Shown one piece after another: positions 60,956 through 64,000 of a stretch of 64,000 nt of DNA (its first letter is position 1; the number at the start of each line of letters is the position of its first letter). The notes beneath the pieces are model-generated. The model was not told where the DNA came from. It did no database searches and worked only from the letters and a program-made list of their open reading frames with translations. Location of the stretch: assembly GCA_964466195.1 (NCBI GenBank), contig CAYXMQ010000005.1, positions 62,001 through 126,000 on the forward strand, given 5' to 3'. The translations under genes and the position numbers were made by a program. Source of the stretch: PFJX01 sp964466195 (GTDB lineage: Bacteria > Pseudomonadota > Gammaproteobacteria > Burkholderiales > Thiobacillaceae).

Positions 60956-61381
60956 TCAAGCCGGGTCCTCGCCGTTTTCTTCAGCAAGGGCGATTTCGCG
61001 CACCGGCACGCGCCAAAGGAAGAAGGCCAGGATCAAACCCAGCGCCGCCAGTATCGATCGATGCCAGTTCGACTCCATCAGCAGGATGGAGGAGCCGAAG
61101 GACAGCAGCATCAGCCCGTAGGCGACCCGCTTCACCCGCCGCGGCATGGCGCGATGGGTTTGCCATTCGTGAATGATGGGGCCGGCGATGCGATGCTTGA
61201 GCATCGCGTCATGCAAACGGGTGGAACTGCGTGCAAAGCAGGCCGCCGCCAGCAGGACGAACGGCGTCGTCGGCAGCATCGGCATGACGATGCCGATCAG
61301 GCCCAGCGCCAGTGCGCCGACGCCGATGCCGAAACAGATCAGCCGGACCAGACGGGAATCGTGCAGGCGCGCGCCGGTCAT
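60956..61381 (-). CDS. DUF454 (YbaN-like) inner-membrane protein
   Basis: A 141-residue protein with three or four TM helices and the motif MLPTTPFVLLAAACFARSS, which is typical of DUF454. Function is unknown; some family members are near haem or antioxidant genes. It is the first gene of the minus-strand run leading to dsbB and dsbA, with 51 bp between it and dsbB. Confidence 0.88.
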   Translation of the reverse strand: MTGARLHDSRLVRLICFGIGVGALALGLIGIVMPMLPTTPFVLLAAACFARSSTRLHDAMLKHRIAGPIIHEWQTHRAMPRRVKRVAYGLMLLSFGSSILLMESNWHRSILAALGLILAFFLWRVPVREIALAEENGEDPA

Positions 61382-61686
61382 GGCCGAGTGCGCCGGTCCG
61401 GCTTCGGCCGGGAGAGGAAAAGCGTTGCGATCATGTCGCCGGAGTTGTAAGAGAAGGTGGTCAAATATACGTGCAGGCGTTTATTCGCCCTAGTCCGCCA
61501 CCCGCAACCTGGAAACGGGCCGGCCAGTCGAAACCTTCCCGACCATGGCGGGGCGTATGAAGAGAAGCCCACTTGAGTTGTCCGTTTATGTCTTCGCCGG
61601 GGAGCGTGCAGCGCCTGGCCGGTGCTGTTTCGGGCAAGCCCGCATGCCATTGCTCTGCCCTGTTCTAACCGCCTAGCTGAAAAAAG
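61382..61686. other. Intergenic region between divergent DUF454 and DUF2062 genes
   Basis: About 305 bp without a gene I can support on either strand. It must contain the promoters of both divergent genes, but I see no clear boxes. Open frames here are short and have weak starts. No repeats or hairpins of note. Confidence 0.6.
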
Positions 61687-62268
61687 ATGCCCCCTTTCCT
61701 GCGCCGATTCCTCCCTACCCGTGAGCATATTCACAGCAGCCGCTGGTTGCGCTGGCTGGGCCCGCATCTGCTGCATCCGCGCCTTTGGCATTTCAGCCGC
61801 CGCGGCGTGGCCGTCGGAGTCGGCCTGGGCGTGTTTTTCGGTCTGCTCATCCCGATCGCCCAGATTCCTTTCGCTGCCGCGACCGCCGTCTTGTTGCGCG
61901 CCAACGTGCCGGTCGCCATCGGCAGTACGCTGGTGACCAACCCGGTGACCTTCGCCCCGATCTATGTGTTGGCGCACCATGTCGGCACGATCCTGCTCGA
62001 CCAGCACGGCGTTGAGGCGCCGGATTTCACGGCTCCGCGGGCGGTGACGCTTGAACCCGAAGCGAGTTGGTGGCAGCAGGTCTGGAACGGCCTGCTGGCG
62101 CTGGGGCCGCCCCTGCTGCTGGGATTGGGCCTGTTTGCGGTCGGCGCGGGTTTGCTGACGTATGCGCTGATCATGCTGTCTTGGCGACTGAAAACGGCCT
62201 GGACTTGGAAACGGCGTAGGCGCAAAGCCATTGATGCGGCCAGCCAGTCTGCACGCCGCGCACAATGA
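61687..62268 (+). CDS. DUF2062 membrane protein
   Basis: A 193-residue protein with four TM segments and a His-rich N-terminus (THEHIHSSRWLRWLGPHLLH-like). The DUF2062 core is GVGLGVFFGLLIPIAQIPFA and LVTNPVTFAPIY. The C-terminus is a basic tail (WKRRRRKAIDAASQSARR). Function is unknown. The 192 bp after it hold a T-loop-like sequence and GC-rich inverted repeats but no gene. It is convergent with mucD. Confidence 0.88.
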   Translation: MPPFLRRFLPTREHIHSSRWLRWLGPHLLHPRLWHFSRRGVAVGVGLGVFFGLLIPIAQIPFAAATAVLLRANVPVAIGSTLVTNPVTFAPIYVLAHHVGTILLDQHGVEAPDFTAPRAVTLEPEASWWQQVWNGLLALGPPLLLGLGLFAVGAGLLTYALIMLSWRLKTAWTWKRRRRKAIDAASQSARRAQ

Positions 62269-62460
62269 GCGTTTCAACGTCGCGGCAACGGGTTCGCCGG
62301 CGGGGGGCTAAGCGTGTTTATGGTGGCCGGCAAGAGAGGTGGAATTGGCGTCTCTCCGGCGCGATATCGCCGGTTCGAGTCCCCCGTATTCGGGCGCAAT
62401 GGCGGGAAGCCGGAGGCTTTCCGGCCTCCCTCCGCCGCGACTTGAAGGGTTACTTGGGCG

Positions 62461-63825
62461 TTATTTTTCCAGGCGCAACGAGACGTAATGCGCGTTTTCA
62501 CCACGTTTGATCAGCAACGCCGCGCTCTTGCGCGTGGTGTCGTTGACCAGGCGGGCGAGATCTTCCGGCGTGTTGACTTCCTGGTTGTTGACTGCGACGA
62601 CGACGTCGCCGGACTGGATGCCGGCGCGGGCGGCGGGGCCGCTGGCTTCTTCCACCAGGACGCCGTTGCTGATTTTCAGGATGCTCTTCTGTTCGCGCGT
62701 CAGTTCGCTCACGGCCAGACCGGCGCGGTTGCTTTTCTTGGCTTCAGGCGCTTTGTCGGCGATTTTCTCGTCAGCCATTTCGCCGACATTGACGCTGAGT
62801 TCGCGCTGTACACCCTTGCGCCAGACCGTCAACGTGGAACGCGTGCCCGGTTTGGTGGCGCCGACCAGGCGCGGCAGATCGATCGATGAATTGATCGTTT
62901 TGCCGTCGAACTTGAGGATGATGTCGGACACCTGGACGCCGGCTTTCTCCGCCGGGCTGCCGGCTTCTACGTCGGCAACCAGCGCGCCGTGCGGCGAACT
63001 CAGGCCGAACGATTCGGCCAGATCGGCGGTGACTTCCTGAATGGCGACGCCCAGACGGCCGCGGTTGACCTTGCCGCGCGTCTTCAGTTGTTCCGCCACA
63101 TCAATGGCGACGTCGATCGGAATGGCGAACGACAGGCCCATGTAACCGCCGGAACGGGAAATGATCTGCGAGTTCATGCCGACGACTTCGCCGCGCAGGT
63201 TGAACAGCGGGCCGCCCGAGTTGCCCGGGTTGACCGCGACGTCGGTCTGGATGAACGGCACGTAGTTTTCTTGCGGCAAGCTGCGCCCCTTGGCGGAGAC
63301 GATGCCGGCGGTCGCCGAGTTTTCAAAGCCGAAGGGCGCGCCGATGGCGAGCACCCATTCGCCGACCCGCAGCCGGTTCGGGTCGCCGATACGGACCGCG
63401 GGCAGGTTGTCGGCGTTGATCTTGAGCAGCGCGACATCGGTGCGGCTGTCCGTACCGATCACCTTGGCGCGGAATTCGCGCTTGTCGTTCAGTTTGACGA
63501 TGACTTCATCGACTTCATCGACCACGTGCGTGTTGGTCAGGATGTACCCGTCGGCCGAAATCATGAAACCCGAACCCTGGCCGCGCTTGGGCGGCAGCAT
63601 GACCTGCCCTTCGGGCGGCATCATGCGACGGAAGAAATCGAGCATTTCGTCCGGCTCCGGCATTTTCCGAGTGCGCGAACGCTGGCGCGCATCCTGGGTG
63701 GTGGTGATGTTCACCACGGCGGGGGATTGTTTTTCCACCAGGTCGGTGAAATCGGGTAACTGAGCGCAAGCGCCGCCGGCGACGAAGCCCAGGGAAATGC
63801 CCAACAGGGCGATCCATTTGTTCAT
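62461..63825 (-). CDS. mucD: Do-family periplasmic serine protease (MucD/DegP-like)
   Basis: A 454-residue protease-chaperone with a signal peptide (about 1 to 21), the trypsin-like domain (about 25 to 255) and two PDZ domains (about 260 to 350 and 375 to 450). The catalytic triad motifs are present: LTNTHVVDEV (His), SRTDVALLKI (Asp) and NPGNSGGPLF (Ser). It degrades misfolded envelope proteins under sigma-E control. It lies downstream of rseC, which fits the rpoE-rseA-rseB-rseC-mucD order of relatives. Confidence 0.95.
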   Translation of the reverse strand: MNKWIALLGISLGFVAGGACAQLPDFTDLVEKQSPAVVNITTTQDARQRSRTRKMPEPDEMLDFFRRMMPPEGQVMLPPKRGQGSGFMISADGYILTNTHVVDEVDEVIVKLNDKREFRAKVIGTDSRTDVALLKINADNLPAVRIGDPNRLRVGEWVLAIGAPFGFENSATAGIVSAKGRSLPQENYVPFIQTDVAVNPGNSGGPLFNLRGEVVGMNSQIISRSGGYMGLSFAIPIDVAIDVAEQLKTRGKVNRGRLGVAIQEVTADLAESFGLSSPHGALVADVEAGSPAEKAGVQVSDIILKFDGKTINSSIDLPRLVGATKPGTRSTLTVWRKGVQRELSVNVGEMADEKIADKAPEAKKSNRAGLAVSELTREQKSILKISNGVLVEEASGPAARAGIQSGDVVVAVNNQEVNTPEDLARLVNDTTRKSAALLIKRGENAHYVSLRLEK

Positions 63826-63850
63826 GTCACACCTCGATCAATTGAAATGG

Positions 63851-64000
63851 TTAGGATGTTTGGCAACTGCCTGTCGAGCCCCGTCGCAGAATGACGGGAA
63901 CGAACTTGGGGTTTTCTCGTAACCGCAGCCAAAGGGCTGCCAGCGCCAGGCCGCAAAGACCGCCGCCAATGGCGCCGGGTTCCCCGAAAATCAAACCGCC
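63851..64000 (-). CDS. rseC: SoxR-reducing/sigma-E regulator RseC, C-terminal end (truncated)
   Basis: The last 49 codons run into the window edge. The sequence ends with a hydrophobic Gly-rich helix (GAIGGGLCGLALAALWL), then LRENPKFVPVILRRG. This matches the C-terminus of RseC/MucC inner-membrane proteins. It lies 26 bp upstream of mucD on the same strand. The identification rests on a short segment plus context. Confidence 0.7.
   Translation of the reverse strand, partial: GGLIFGEPGAIGGGLCGLALAALWLRLRENPKFVPVILRRGSTGSCQTS

Noticed and set aside
62341..62400. T-loop-like GGTTCGAGTCC sequence after the DUF2062 gene, suggesting a tRNA
   Set aside because: The T-stem does not pair (GCCGG against CCCCC), and no matching acceptor stem or anticodon arm could be folded from the flanks.

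Overview
The window looks like chromosomal DNA of a betaproteobacterium with high G+C. The evidence is a set of conserved gene neighbourhoods: gpmI-envC-ctpA-moeB facing yibN-grxC-secB-gpsA, ygfZ beside a DUF4936-type gene, and the rseC-mucD ... lepA-lepB-DUF4845-rnc-era-recO-pdxJ block. PPi-linked energy genes (pyrophosphate-dependent phosphofructokinase and a membrane proton pyrophosphatase), two multiheme cytochrome modules, an octaheme tetrathionate-reductase-family protein and several rhodaneses suggest a respiratory or chemolithotrophic, possibly sulfur-active, member of the Nitrosomonadales/Rhodocyclales group. That placement is an inference. I saw no rRNA, convincing tRNA, CRISPR array, transposase or phage gene.

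Layout. 0-2.6 kb: end of a CorC/HlyC-type protein, ygfZ, a DUF4936-type gene, then moeB convergent. 2.6-7.4 kb: minus-strand run gpmI-envC-ctpA-hypothetical-moeB. 7.5-14.1 kb: an accessory block with an ArsR/BigR-type regulator carrying two cysteines 66 residues apart, a palindromic promoter, a TolC/HlyD/RND tripartite pump and a DUF2892 membrane protein. 14.1-17.0 kb: rhodanese-grxC-trxC-secB-gpsA. 17.2-20.3 kb: an orphan sensor kinase, mobB and moaA. 20.5-25.4 kb: adk, a 124-aa protein, pfp, a 73-aa protein and hppA, which form a pyrophosphate/adenylate energy cluster. 25.5-27.1 kb: an OmpA-domain protein with about twelve tandem 13-residue repeats. 27.3-30.8 kb: a zinc-type import cluster (small His/Cys protein, outer-membrane barrel, ZnuA-like, ZnuB-like) with no ATPase gene. 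31.2-32.9 kb: a membrane sensor kinase.

33.0-35.6 kb: three translationally coupled minus-strand genes encode a membrane-anchored FAD/NAD/2Fe-2S reductase, a predicted di-heme b membrane protein and an eight-heme periplasmic cytochrome c. Together they could form an NAD(P)H-to-periplasm electron conduit. 35.7-41.9 kb: housekeeping block pdxJ-recO-era-rnc-DUF4845-lepB-lepA, with a terminator-like hairpin directly against the lepA start codon. 42.1-46.2 kb: octaheme tetrathionate-reductase-family cytochrome, cytochrome b, monoheme cytochrome c and a secreted triple-rhodanese protein. 46.2-46.5 kb: a glutaredoxin-like gene.

46.5-59.7 kb: two complete but different Mrp-type cation/proton antiporter operons back to back. 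The first has the fused MrpA-MrpB layout (A/B-C-D-E-F-G). The second has a hydrogenase-like layout (E-F-G-MbhD/E-B-C-D-D-small-D) with three D-type subunits, one of which has Asn in place of the usual channel Lys. 59.8-62.3 kb: dsbA/dsbB-like pair, DUF454 and DUF2062 proteins. 62.5-64.0 kb: mucD/degP and the end of rseC. About 20 kb therefore separates mucD from lepA, genes I expect to lie close together in relatives.
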